DNA from: Lentzea fradiae
GTDB taxonomy: Bacteria > Actinomycetota > Actinomycetes > Mycobacteriales > Pseudonocardiaceae
Reading direction: 5' to 3'
DNA length: 64,000 nucleotides
Assembly: GCF_900100955.1 (NCBI RefSeq)
Contig: NZ_FNCC01000010.1
Location: 284,674 to 348,673, forward strand
Positions 1 through 7,980 of the stretch are shown here, piece after piece (positions within the stretch are counted from its first letter, which is position 1; every line of letters begins with the position of its first letter). Under the pieces are notes generated by a model. That model searched no databases and was not told where the DNA came from. It saw only the letters and a list, made by a program, of their open reading frames with translations. The position numbers were made by a program, and so were the translations under genes.

Positions 1-518
1 ATGCCGTCGGTCATGAGCTTGACCAGCGTGTCGTCACCGGACTGGTCGGTGAAGCGGACCTTGTAGCCGACGGTGTCGCCGAGCTTGGTGCCCAGCTCCT
101 CGGCGACGCGTTCGGCGACGGTGCGGGCGGCGATGCGCCGCGGCTGGGTGTGGCCGATCTGGCCGGTGATCCCGCGGCCCAGCTCCAGGCAGATCTTGGG
201 CAGCTGGGTGGTCTTGCCGGAGCCGGTCTCGCCCGCGACGATCACGACCTGGTGCCGGGCGATGAGCTCCTTGATGTCGTCCTTGCGCTGGCTGACGGGC
301 AGCTCGGCGGGATAGCTGATTCTGGGGACGGACTCCCTGCGCACGGTGACCTTCAGGGCCGCCTCGTCGATCAGGCCCGCGATCTCCTCGGTGATCTTGC
401 GGCGGGCCATGGGGTCTTTGACCTTGCGTACGCCGTCGAGGCGCCTGGCCAGCCTGCGTTGATCACGCGGCATGAGCTCGGGCAGGCGTTGGTGCAGTTC
501 AGCGAGCGGGGTGTCCAT
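1..518 (-). CDS. hrpA: ATP-dependent RNA helicase HrpA, 5' part (cut by window edge)
   Basis: DEAH-box RNA helicase of the HrpA family. The visible 172 N-terminal residues begin at an ATG at 518-516. They contain a Walker A motif (GETGSGKTT, residues 96-104) and motif Ia (TQPRRIAAR, about 124-132), both in the usual HrpA order; the DEAH box lies beyond the edge. HrpA proteins unwind structured RNA in the cytoplasm and act on mRNA and stalled ribosomes. The gene runs leftward out of the window, so length and completeness cannot be judged. The region up to 708 shows no other gene. Confidence 0.95.
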   Translation of the reverse strand, partial: MDTPLAELHQRLPELMPRDQRRLARRLDGVRKVKDPMARRKITEEIAGLIDEAALKVTVRRESVPRISYPAELPVSQRKDDIKELIARHQVVIVAGETGSGKTTQLPKICLELGRGITGQIGHTQPRRIAARTVAERVAEELGTKLGDTVGYKVRFTDQSGDDTLVKLMTDG

Positions 519-708
519 TTGGGTTCCAGGATAGTCAGGCCGTGCGAATCGTTCGCGCCAATAACCTCCCGCACGGGTCCGGCCGGCTCGCGGGCCCGGC
601 GGCGCCCGGTTCCGCTCCTGGCGCGGCAGCACCGTTCCGACCGTGCGCTGACCTGCGGTGATGCCGGGGCGTCCGAAATTGTCAGACCCTGTCGCTAGCG
701 TGCTCGGC

Positions 709-1269
709 ATGGACCTGAACGCGTTCTGGGGCCTGCTGGAGTCCTCCGCCCGGGAGACCTCCGGCCAGGACGAGCGGCTGGAGTGGCTGACGGCCGCTCT
801 GGCGGCGCTGCCCGCCGAGGAGGTGGTGCGCTTCGCGGTGCTGCTCGACCGGACGCGGCGCCGGGTCGACACGTGGGAGCACTGGCAGGCGGCCGACGTG
901 ATCTGCGGCGGGTTGTGCTCGGACGACGGGTTCTTCTACTTCCAGGCGTGGCTGGCCGGTCAGGGGCGGGCGGTGTTCGAGGCGGTGGCGGCGTCGCCGG
1001 ACGCGCTGGCCGACGTGGCGCACGTCCGGTTCCTGGCCTCGCGTGGTGGCGTGCACGCGTGGGCGGACGAGGACTGGCCGGACTGGGAGGGCCTCGACCA
1101 CGTCGCGGCCGACGCGTTCGACGGTGACCTGGAGGAGGTGCTGGCCGGGCGCGGGTGGGTACGGCTGGCGTCGCCGGAGCCGGCGGGCGAGCAGTTCGAC
1201 TTCGCGGACCCGGCGCAGATCGCGGCGCGCGTTCCCCGGCTGGGTGCGCTGTTCGGGAAGGTGGCGTGA
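709..1269 (+). CDS. DUF4240 domain protein
   Basis: Cytoplasmic protein of 186 residues matching the DUF4240 pattern: an N-terminal MDLNAFWGLLE segment, a central DDGFFYFQAWLAGQGR stretch typical of the family, and an acidic C-terminal half. The molecular role is unknown. I chose ATG 709 because the family begins at this point and a TAGCGT hexamer ends seven bases upstream, suggesting a leaderless transcript; an in-frame ATG at 658 would add 17 unrelated residues. The stop overlaps the next ATG (ATGA), so the two genes are probably translated together. Confidence 0.85.
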   Translation: MDLNAFWGLLESSARETSGQDERLEWLTAALAALPAEEVVRFAVLLDRTRRRVDTWEHWQAADVICGGLCSDDGFFYFQAWLAGQGRAVFEAVAASPDALADVAHVRFLASRGGVHAWADEDWPDWEGLDHVAADAFDGDLEEVLAGRGWVRLASPEPAGEQFDFADPAQIAARVPRLGALFGKVA

Positions 1270-1643
1270 TGGACGGCTCTGTCGCGGAGCAGGCGAATGG
1301 TTCGGTGAACGAGCCGGTGACCGTGCCGGTCGACGTCGTGGTGTGGCGGGCTCCCGGTCCGGCGTCGTCGGCGGAGGCGGCGGCCCGGTACGCGGAGCTG
1401 CGGTCCTCGCCGCTGGGGGCGTTCGAGCCGTCGGTGGCGGCGTTCGTGCGCGAGTTACGCCAGACGTCACCGGATCCGGCTTCGCCGGTGACGTGGGACC
1501 AGGCGCTGACGGTGGCCACGGACGCGGTGATCGTGCACGTGGTGTGGCCGGCCCGGCAGCGGGTGCTGGACCTGGTGGCGTTGCTGGCGGCCCGGCACGG
1601 CCTGGTGTGCTACGAGCCGGCCCGCCAGGCGGCGATGTCCTGA
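1269..1643 (+). CDS. hypothetical protein coupled to the DUF4240 gene
   Basis: Small soluble protein of 124 residues that I do not recognise. It starts at the ATG overlapping the DUF4240 stop by one base (TGATG arrangement at 1267-1271). It has an Ala/Pro-rich beginning and a C-terminal half (VHVVWPARQRVLDLVALLA) that looks like one strand plus one helix. No signal peptide or membrane segment is seen. Its last 34 bases overlap the convergent adenosine deaminase gene. The coupling suggests it works with the DUF4240 protein, but this is inference. Confidence 0.65.
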   Translation: MDGSVAEQANGSVNEPVTVPVDVVVWRAPGPASSAEAAARYAELRSSPLGAFEPSVAAFVRELRQTSPDPASPVTWDQALTVATDAVIVHVVWPARQRVLDLVALLAARHGLVCYEPARQAAMS

Positions 1644-2584
1644 CGCAGCGCCGCCTTCGTGGCGGCGGGGGCGAAGGAGGCGTCGGCGGCGTTGGCCGCG
1701 AGCACGGCCAGGGTGTCGTCGTCGAGGCCGAGCTGCTCGCGCAGGAGCCGGTACTCGCCGGTGAGCGTGGTGCCGGTGGTGGACGGGATGTCGGTGTTGA
1801 CCGTGACGGTCAGGCCGGCGTCGAGCAGGTGCGGCAGCGGATGAGAGGAGAACGACCCGACCAGTCCCAACGCGACGTTGGACGACGGACAGACTTCGAG
1901 CGGTATCGCGCGGTCGCGCAGCAGGGCGACGACCTCCGGGTCCTCCAGGGCGCGGAACCCGTGCCCGATCCGGTCGGCGAGCCCGACGGTGACGGCCTCG
2001 GCGACGCTGGCGGCCCCGCAGCACTCCCCGGCGTGGTGCACGAGCCCGACACCGGCCTCGCGCGCGGCCCGGAACACGGAGACGAACGGGGTGAGCGGGT
2101 GGTCCTCCGCTCCGGCCACCCCGATCGCCACCACCCGCGGGTGCGCCAGCGCGAGCCGCAGCGACTCCTCGAAGCGTCCGACCGGCCTCTTGCGAGGGTG
2201 GTCCACGATCACACGGCAGTCGATGCCGTGGGCGGCCTGTCCTGCGGCGAGCCCGGACAACACCGCTTCGAGCGGCATGTCCGGATCAGAGAGCCGTTCC
2301 CCGTGCGCTGCCGCGGTGAACGTCACCTCCGCGTACCGGGTCCCCTGCGCTGCTTCCTCGGCGCAGAACTCGTACGCGATCCGGTGAAAGTCCTCGGCTC
2401 GCCGCAGGCAGTCCCGCACTCGCCCGTTGTGCTCGGCGAACCGCGCGAACCCGCCGAACGTCCCCTCCGGCACCGGCACGTCCACACCGTGGCGGTCGGC
2501 CAGCTCGGCGAGGGTGCCGGGACGCACGGTGCTCTCCAGGTGCACGTGCAGGTGGGCTTTGGGCAAGGTGGCGAGGTCCCGCAT
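1610..2584 (-). CDS. add: adenosine deaminase
   Basis: Purine salvage enzyme that hydrolyses adenosine to inosine and ammonia; the actinobacterial family may also use other purine substrates. The 324-residue protein has all the zinc-site signatures in order: KAHLHVHLE (His13, His15), HHAGE (residues 183-187, catalytic Glu187), GHG (His208) and NTDIPS with Asp265. Length fits the family. The ATG start lies directly before the HVHLE segment as in homologues. It overlaps the convergent upstream gene by 34 bases. No operon partner follows. Confidence 0.93.
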   Translation of the reverse strand: MRDLATLPKAHLHVHLESTVRPGTLAELADRHGVDVPVPEGTFGGFARFAEHNGRVRDCLRRAEDFHRIAYEFCAEEAAQGTRYAEVTFTAAAHGERLSDPDMPLEAVLSGLAAGQAAHGIDCRVIVDHPRKRPVGRFEESLRLALAHPRVVAIGVAGAEDHPLTPFVSVFRAAREAGVGLVHHAGECCGAASVAEAVTVGLADRIGHGFRALEDPEVVALLRDRAIPLEVCPSSNVALGLVGSFSSHPLPHLLDAGLTVTVNTDIPSTTGTTLTGEYRLLREQLGLDDDTLAVLAANAADASFAPAATKAALRQDIAAWRAGS

Positions 2585-2923
2585 GGCCCGCGACGCTACC
2601 CAGCCCTGCCCCTGCGACGCCCGCGCATTTCCCCGCGTGATCCGGGTGGCCTCTCCTGGCTGGCCTGGAGAAGCCTCCTGGACCGCGCGCCCGAGAAGAC
2701 GCGGCGCCAGACAGGCGATGGAAGAGACGCGGCCTGGAGAGGCGGCGCCCAGGCAGGTGTGATCGAAAGGACTCAGCCTGGACTTCCAGCCAGAAGACGC
2801 GGTCTGAAAAGTCCAGGCCCGGAAGACGCAGCCTGGGGGTGGTTCGCGTGCGCCGACGCCAACAGCCGGTCACGCCGCAATTGCGGCGACACGTCGTGTG
2901 TCCCGCCGCTAGGTTCCGGTGCC
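2585..2923. repeat. gene-free gap with degenerate GAAGACGCGG repeats and a hairpin
   Basis: This stretch between add and the DUF4180 gene has no convincing gene. Four related copies of a purine-rich motif, GA(A)GA(GA)CGC(G/A)G, begin near 2693, 2721, 2792 and 2821. A 9-bp inverted repeat, CCTGGACTT (2777-2785) and AAGTCCAGG (2809-2817), encloses one copy. The composition differs from the coding DNA around it. A TAGGTT hexamer at 2910-2915 lies eight bases before the next start codon and may be a -10 element. Confidence 0.5.
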
Positions 2924-3295
2924 ATGCCTGATGTTGTGCAGACGCGCCACGGCGCGACGGTGTTGATGTGCGCCCCGGACGGTCCTCCGGTCGTGGACGA
3001 GCAGTCCGCTGTGGACCTGATCGGGACGTTGTGGGGTCAGGACGTGCAGTGGCTGGCGTTGCCTGTGGAGCGGCTGGGCGAGGACTTCCTCGTGCTGCGG
3101 ACGAGGGTCGCGGGCGCGGTGGTGCAGAAGCTGCAGCAGTACGGCTTCAAGGTCGCGGTGGTCGGTGACATCGCGGAACAGGTCGAGGCGAGCACCGCGC
3201 TGCGCGATTTCGTGCGCGAGTCGAACAGCGGGCGGCAGCTGTGGTTCGTGCGGGACGAGGCGGAGCTGGACGCGCGACTCGCCGCAGCCGCCTGA
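2924..3295 (+). CDS. DUF4180 domain protein
   Basis: Soluble protein of 123 residues that fits DUF4180 in length and pattern: an N-terminal strand region (GATVLMCAPDGPPV), then QSAVDLIG, then VVQKLQQYGFKVAVVGDI and ALRDFVRESNSGRQLWFV near the C-terminus. The function of the family is not established. The ATG is preceded by a TAGGTT hexamer eight bases upstream and no clear Shine-Dalgarno, so translation may be leaderless. It stands alone, followed by the operator of the threonine aldolase gene. Confidence 0.85.
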   Translation: MPDVVQTRHGATVLMCAPDGPPVVDEQSAVDLIGTLWGQDVQWLALPVERLGEDFLVLRTRVAGAVVQKLQQYGFKVAVVGDIAEQVEASTALRDFVRESNSGRQLWFVRDEAELDARLAAAA

Positions 3296-3309
3296 TCACC
3301 GAGAACGCT

Positions 3310-3332
3310 CTATTGCACATAACTTGCAATAG
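3310..3332. promoter_or_regulatory. perfect inverted repeat, operator of the aldolase-recombinase pair
   Basis: CTATTGCA (3310-3317) and TGCAATAG (3325-3332) form a perfect 8-bp inverted repeat with a 7-base spacer, starting 36 bases before the ATG of the threonine aldolase gene. A TAGGGT hexamer at 3334-3339 just downstream could be the -10 element of a leaderless promoter. The layout looks like a repressor site overlapping a promoter. I cannot name the regulator; no regulator gene is adjacent. Confidence 0.6.
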
Positions 3333-3345
3333 GTAGGGTGCGGGT

Positions 3346-4392
3346 ATGGAGATTCGCCGTTCCCTCTCGCAGCACAGCGGTCCGCGCCGGTCACCGGCCG
3401 AGGTCCTGCGCCGGATGACCGGCCACGTCACGGCGCGCACCCGGCCGGAGGACCCGGTGCGGGAGCTGGAGGAACGGGTCGCGGAGCTGCTGGGCAAACC
3501 GGCGGCGTTGTTCTTCCCGTCCGGGACGATGGCGCAGCAGACGGCGATGCGGGTGCACGCCGAACGCCGCGGCCGCCTCACCTTCGCCGCGCACCCGCAG
3601 TCGCACCTGCAGGTGTGGGAGAACCAGGGCTACGCCGCGGTGCACGGCCTGCGGTTCCACCCGGCCGGCGACCGCCACGAGCTGATGACGCTGCCGGACC
3701 TGCAGGCCGTCGGTGAACCGCTCGCCGCGGTGGTGTTCGAGCTGCCGCAACGCGACATCGGCGGCCAGCTGCCCTCCTTAGCCGACCTGACGGCGCAGAC
3801 GAGGTGGGTCCGCGAGTCCGGCGCGGCCGCGCACTGCGACGGCGCGCGGCTGTGGGAGGCCCAGACCGGCTACGACGCGTCGTTCGCCGAGATCGCGGCG
3901 CTGTTCGACACCGTGTACGTGTCGCTCTACAAGGGGCTCGAAGGCGTGCGGGGCGCGGTGCTCGCCGGGGACGCCGACACGATCGGGCAGGCCGCGGTGT
4001 GGCGGCGCCGGCTGGGAGGCGCCATCACCGACGCGTGGCCGCTGGCGGTGGCCGCGCTCGTGGGCATGGACGAGAACCTGCCGCGCATGGCCGAGTTCAA
4101 GGCCCACGCCCAGGCGGTCGCGGCGGCGATCAACGCCGACGGGTTCGCGCACACGACACCGCACGTGCCCGCCACTCCCCTGTTCCACGTCCACCTGCCC
4201 CTGCCGCGGGCCGACGCGCAGCGCGCCGCGCAGGCCCTCACCGACGAGACCGGCATCCGGCTGTTCCTCCACGCCCGCTCCCACCCCGACCCGCGCCGCT
4301 GCAGCTTCGAGGTCAGCGTCGGCGCGAGCGGCCTGGACTTCACGCCGGACGAGGTCGTGGAGTTGATCAAGGGACTACCATCGCGGCTGTGA
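3346..4392 (+). CDS. threonine aldolase family protein (PLP beta-eliminating lyase)
   Basis: PLP-dependent enzyme of the fold-type I aldolase group (low-specificity L-threonine aldolase / aromatic amino acid beta-eliminating lyase), likely cleaving beta-hydroxy amino acids to glycine and an aldehyde. The 348-residue protein carries FFPSGTMAQ (about 57-65) for cofactor phosphate binding, HCDGARLWE with Asp165 and Arg168, and SLYKGLEG with the Schiff-base Lys196. It sits behind a perfect operator palindrome, and its stop overlaps the GTG of a tyrosine recombinase by four bases, an unusual pairing. Exact substrate unknown. Confidence 0.88.
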   Translation: MEIRRSLSQHSGPRRSPAEVLRRMTGHVTARTRPEDPVRELEERVAELLGKPAALFFPSGTMAQQTAMRVHAERRGRLTFAAHPQSHLQVWENQGYAAVHGLRFHPAGDRHELMTLPDLQAVGEPLAAVVFELPQRDIGGQLPSLADLTAQTRWVRESGAAAHCDGARLWEAQTGYDASFAEIAALFDTVYVSLYKGLEGVRGAVLAGDADTIGQAAVWRRRLGGAITDAWPLAVAALVGMDENLPRMAEFKAHAQAVAAAINADGFAHTTPHVPATPLFHVHLPLPRADAQRAAQALTDETGIRLFLHARSHPDPRRCSFEVSVGASGLDFTPDEVVELIKGLPSRL

Positions 4393-5507
4393 GCCTGCCC
4401 GAACCCGTCCAGCACGCCCTGGTCCGGGTCTCGCACTCGGTGCTGATCGACGTCGAGGCCCTCGCCAGGGTGCGCGAGCGGTTCGACGACGAGCAGGCCG
4501 CGTCGCTGTCGTCCTATCTGCGCAGCGCCCAGTCGCCGAACACGGTGCGCGCCTACCGGTCGGACTGGATCGCGTGGGCGGGCTGGTGCCAGGCAGAAGG
4601 CCGCCAGGCCCTGCCCGCCGACCCCCTCGACGTCGCCGTCTACCTCGCCGCCGCCGCGGACACGGTCAAACCGGACGGCACACCGGCGTTCGGCGCCTCG
4701 ACCCTGGAACGCAAGTCCGCCGCCATCTCCGCGGTCCACGCCGCCAACGGCCTGCCCAGCCCCACCCGCAGTGACGTCGTCCGCCTGACACTGCGCGGCA
4801 TCCGCCGCACCCGCAAGACCCAGCCGCGCCGCAAACGCCCCGTCCTGCTCGACACCCTCGCGGCCCTGCTCGCCGAACGTCCCGCCGACGGCCCCGCCCG
4901 CGCCCGCGACGCGCTGTTGCTGCTGGTCGGGTTCGCCGGGGCGCTGCGGCGCAGCGAACTGGCCGCGATCGAGTTCGGCGACGTCACCGTGGACGTCGAC
5001 CCGCGCACGCACGAGCCGCTGCTGCTGGTCCGGCTCGGCACCACCAAGACCGACCAGACGGGCCGCCACCAGCACTCGGTGGTGCTGCCCCGCGGCAACC
5101 GCCGTCCCACCTGCCCCGTGTGCGCGTTCGCGGACTGGGCGGACGTGCTCGACGGCCGCGAGGTCACCGAGAACGGCCTGCACCGCTGCCACGGCTACCT
5201 CCAGCCCACCCGGTCGGGCCCGCTGTTCCCGGTGATCAACCGCCACGGCGGCGTCGGCGGCAAGGCCATGTCCGGCCGCGCGGTCGCCGAGCTGGTCAAG
5301 CGCTACGCGCTCAAAGCGGGCCTGGACCCGGCCCTGTTCGGCGGCCACTCGCTGCGCGCGGGCTTCGCCACGCAGGCCGCGCTGGGCGGCGCGAGCGACC
5401 GCGAGATCATGCGCCAGGGCCGCTGGACCAACCCGCGCACCGTGCACCGCTACATCCGCACCGCGAACCCGCTCGAGGACAACGCGGTCACCCGCCTGGG
5501 CCTGTGA
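4389..5507 (+). CDS. tyrosine-type site-specific recombinase
   Basis: Integrase/recombinase of 372 residues. The N-terminal half (about 35-130) is a SAM-like core-binding domain with SPNTVRAYRSDWIAW; the C-terminal catalytic domain has Arg187/188 in ALRRSEL, GHSLRAGF with His320 and Arg323, GRWTN with Trp346 in the second His position, and the nucleophile Tyr355 in HRYIR. A CPVC pair near 242-245 precedes the catalytic His. GTG at 4389 overlaps the aldolase stop (GTGA), so both should be co-translated. No attachment site, excisionase or cargo boundary is visible, so it may act on a distant or chromosomal site. Confidence 0.88.
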   Translation: MSLPEPVQHALVRVSHSVLIDVEALARVRERFDDEQAASLSSYLRSAQSPNTVRAYRSDWIAWAGWCQAEGRQALPADPLDVAVYLAAAADTVKPDGTPAFGASTLERKSAAISAVHAANGLPSPTRSDVVRLTLRGIRRTRKTQPRRKRPVLLDTLAALLAERPADGPARARDALLLLVGFAGALRRSELAAIEFGDVTVDVDPRTHEPLLLVRLGTTKTDQTGRHQHSVVLPRGNRRPTCPVCAFADWADVLDGREVTENGLHRCHGYLQPTRSGPLFPVINRHGGVGGKAMSGRAVAELVKRYALKAGLDPALFGGHSLRAGFATQAALGGASDREIMRQGRWTNPRTVHRYIRTANPLEDNAVTRLGL

Positions 5508-5820
5508 CGACGTGTGAGCGGCGTCTCAGTTGAGAGGTTGACCGTAAACAAGGTCCCCTCCGGTCGAGCGGCGCCGGACAGCGCAGCCCGCTACTCCACC
5601 GGCACTCACCGGTACCGGATGTTTCCGGAACGTTTCCGCCCCGGATGAGCTGCGCGTTCACCGCCCGAACCCGCCGCGACGACGCCTCCGGACCGGCACG
5701 AAACCGTCATGTGTAACGACTTCTCGCATCCTGAGAGCCACTGGCCCCCCACACCCAGAGCAATACGATCACCACACCCCGTCATCGCCCCTGCGATGCA
5801 GCACCACCCCGGAAGGGAAA
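5508..5820. other. gene-free gap after the recombinase
   Basis: No gene is supported here. The stretch contains a CCGGTACCGG palindrome at 5609-5618 and two GTTTCCG repeats just after it. It ends at the terminator of the leftward SnoaL-like gene. I see no repeat of an attachment-site type and no promoter I would defend. Confidence 0.4.
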
Positions 5821-5860
5821 CCGGGGCCCGGACCGACCCCCTGCACGGTCCGGGCCCCGG
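5821..5860. terminator. terminator hairpin downstream of the SnoaL-like gene
   Basis: A perfect 15-bp stem: CCGGGGCCCGGACCG (5821-5835) and its complement (5846-5860) with a 10-base loop. It lies six bases past the stop of the leftward gene at 5867. No long T tract follows, as is common in high-GC actinomycetes. Confidence 0.8.
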
Positions 5861-5866
5861 CACCAC

Positions 5867-6316
5867 TCACGGCTCGAGATCCGTCGCCGCCAGGAACGAG
5901 CCGTCCATGTGGAACGGCACCGACTGGTGCTCGTGCACGATCACCCACCGCCCACCGTCCCGCCGCAACCCCAGCGTCGAGCGCAACCACATCGAGAACC
6001 CCTCCGGATACCCGACCGGCACCGCCGCCAGCCGCGCCACCCCGTGCACGAACGCCACCTCACCCCCGCACACCACCTCCAGGTCCCGGTGCTCCAGCGT
6101 GATCGGCCCCTCGAACCCCGCCATCCACCCCGCCAGCGCCCCCACGTCCCGCGCCGCCGGCCCCGAGTTCCGCAACGGCGGCGCCAACGTGCACGTCACC
6201 GCGTCCTGCGCGTACAACGCCACCACCCGCTCCGGCGCCCGCAGCCGCATCCCCTCCTCCAGCTCCGCCACCACCGCACGCACCGCGGCGTCGTCGCGCA
6301 CCACCAACCGAGCCAT
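5867..6316 (-). CDS. SnoaL/NTF2-like domain protein
   Basis: Protein of 149 residues with the single-domain NTF2-like fold pattern: an N-terminal helix (DDAAVRAVVAELEEGMRLR), then VVALYAQDAVTCTLAPPLRN, and four strands ending in GGRWVIVHEHQSVPF. Family members are small enzymes or binding proteins, and the substrate here is unknown. ATG at 6316 is chosen because a GGAGGTG Shine-Dalgarno sits seven bases upstream; the longer frame from 6358 lacks one. It is transcribed divergently from the ECF42 pair and ends at a strong terminator. Confidence 0.85.
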   Translation of the reverse strand: MARLVVRDDAAVRAVVAELEEGMRLRAPERVVALYAQDAVTCTLAPPLRNSGPAARDVGALAGWMAGFEGPITLEHRDLEVVCGGEVAFVHGVARLAAVPVGYPEGFSMWLRSTLGLRRDGGRWVIVHEHQSVPFHMDGSFLAATDLEP

Positions 6317-6363
6317 CCCGGACACCTCCGCCGAAACCGAAGCCGAACCAACCGACACACCGA

Positions 6364-6390
6364 TGTCGAGACACGGCCCGCGGCTTCGAC
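6364..6390 (+). promoter_or_regulatory. ECF42-type sigma factor promoter
   Basis: TGTCGA at 6364-6369 is followed after exactly 17 bases by CGAC at 6387-6390. Autoregulated promoters of the ECF42 sigma group have been described with TGTCGA at -35 and CGA(T/C) at -10, and this one lies upstream of a DGPF gene and an ECF42 gene. An inverted repeat GGTGAG/CTCACC (6396-6414) follows, between the promoter and the start codon at 6434. Confidence 0.75.
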
Positions 6391-6433
6391 ATGCCGGTGA
6401 GAAGATTCCTCACCCGCACGCAGGAGACCGGAC

Positions 6434-6805
6434 GTGAAATACCTGATCCTCATCTACAGCAACCCCAAGTCACGGGCCGCCTGGGACAAGCTCACCGAAG
6501 AACAACAACGCCGGTTCGGCCAAGACCACTACGACCTGTCCGACCGCCTCCGCGCCTCCGGCGAGCTCATCGTCAGCGAAGGACTCCCCGGCCCCGAGAC
6601 CGGCAAAGGCGTCAGCATCCGCGACGGCCAGGTCGTCGTCACCGACGGACCCTTCGCCGAGGCCAAGGAGTACCTCGCCGGCTTCTACCTCGTCGAAGCC
6701 GACACCATCGACCAGGTCATCGCCCACGCCGCCACCCTGCCCGACGCCCACAACGACGGCATCGAGATCCGCCCCGTCTGGGACATGACCCAGCTCGACC
6801 TGTGA
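6434..6805 (+). CDS. DGPF/YciI-family protein
   Basis: Cytoplasmic protein of 123 residues of the DGPF (YCII-related) family. It starts MKYLILIYSNP and carries the signature TDGPFAEAKEYLAGFYLVEA at about residues 73-92. DGPF proteins are the standard genomic partners and targets of ECF42 sigma factors; their biochemical role is not settled. A GGAGA Shine-Dalgarno lies before the ATG, and the gene sits behind an ECF42 promoter. Its stop overlaps the sigma factor GTG by four bases. Confidence 0.93.
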   Translation: MKYLILIYSNPKSRAAWDKLTEEQQRRFGQDHYDLSDRLRASGELIVSEGLPGPETGKGVSIRDGQVVVTDGPFAEAKEYLAGFYLVEADTIDQVIAHAATLPDAHNDGIEIRPVWDMTQLDL

Positions 6806-7980
6806 CCACACCACTGGACACCCTGCTGCGCGACCTCGCGCCCCGGGTCCTCGGCGTCCTCGTCCGCCGCCACGGCCAGTTCGACGTCTGCGAGGACGCC
6901 GTCCAGGAAGCCCTGCTCGCCGCCGCCCGCCACTGGCCCACCCACGGCATCCCCGACAACCCCACAGGCTGGCTCATCACCACCGCCGACCGCCGCTGGA
7001 TCGAGCAGTACCGCGCCGACACCGCACGCCGACACCGCGAGAACAAAGCCGCCGCCCTCACACCCCCACCGGCCGACCCCGCACCCGCCCGCGACGACAC
7101 CCTCACCCTGCTCGCCCTGTGCTGCCACGACAGCCTCACCACGGCATCCCAGGTCGCCCTCACCCTGCGCGCCGTCGGCGGCCTCACCACCGCCGAGATC
7201 GCCCGCGCCTTCCTCGTCCCCGAAACCACCATCGCCCAGCGCATCAGCCGCGCCAAACAGAAGATCAAGAACTCCGGCGCCCGCTTCCGCCCACCCGCCG
7301 ACCTCACCGCGGTCCTGCACGTCCTCTACCTGATCTTCACCGAAGGCTCCACCGCCACCTCCGGCCACGACCTCGTCCGCGTCGACCTCACCGCCGAAGC
7401 ACTCCGCCTCACCCGGCAGCTCCACCACACCCGCCCCCACCACGGCGAGCTCACCGGACTCCTCGCGCTCATGCTCCTCACCGACGCACGCCGCCCCGCC
7501 CGCACCGGCCCCCACGGCGCCCTCATCCCCCTCGCCGACCAGGACCGCACCCTGTGGGACCACAACGCCATCACCGAAGGCACCACACTCGTCCAGCACG
7601 CCCTGCGCACCACCGAGATCGGCCCCTACCAGCTCCAAGCCGCCATCGCCGCCGTCCACGCCGAAGCCCCCACAGCCCACGACACCGACTGGAACCAGAT
7701 CCTCGGCCTCTACGACCTGCTCACCGTCACCGCACCCGGCCCGATGGTCACCCTCAACCGCATCGTCGCCGTCGCCATGGTCCACGGCCCCCGCACCGCA
7801 CTCACCGAACTGACCACACTGGACCTCGACCACCACCGCGTCCACGCCGTCCGAGCACACCTGCTCGACCTCGCCGGCGACCACGACACGGCACGACAAG
7901 AATTCGCCCGAGCCGCGAAACTCACGCTGAACATCCCCGAACAGCGCTACCTCACGTCCCGGTCGCGCCCCCCACGGTAG
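6802..7980 (+). CDS. ECF42-group RNA polymerase sigma factor
   Basis: Alternative sigma factor of 392 residues. The N-terminal part has region 2 (RRHGQFDVCEDAVQEALLAAARHW and NPTGWLITTADRR) and region 4 (TTAEIARAFLVPETTIAQRISRAKQKI, about residues 130-157). It is followed by the long C-terminal extension (DUF6596/TPR-like) characteristic of ECF42, with TEGSTATSG and a QAAIAAVHA repeat region. There is no anti-sigma gene; in this group the extension itself is thought to control activity. GTG 6802 overlaps the DGPF stop. The last 29 bases overlap the convergent phosphatase gene. Confidence 0.93.
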   Translation: MTTPLDTLLRDLAPRVLGVLVRRHGQFDVCEDAVQEALLAAARHWPTHGIPDNPTGWLITTADRRWIEQYRADTARRHRENKAAALTPPPADPAPARDDTLTLLALCCHDSLTTASQVALTLRAVGGLTTAEIARAFLVPETTIAQRISRAKQKIKNSGARFRPPADLTAVLHVLYLIFTEGSTATSGHDLVRVDLTAEALRLTRQLHHTRPHHGELTGLLALMLLTDARRPARTGPHGALIPLADQDRTLWDHNAITEGTTLVQHALRTTEIGPYQLQAAIAAVHAEAPTAHDTDWNQILGLYDLLTVTAPGPMVTLNRIVAVAMVHGPRTALTELTTLDLDHHRVHAVRAHLLDLAGDHDTARQEFARAAKLTLNIPEQRYLTSRSRPPR

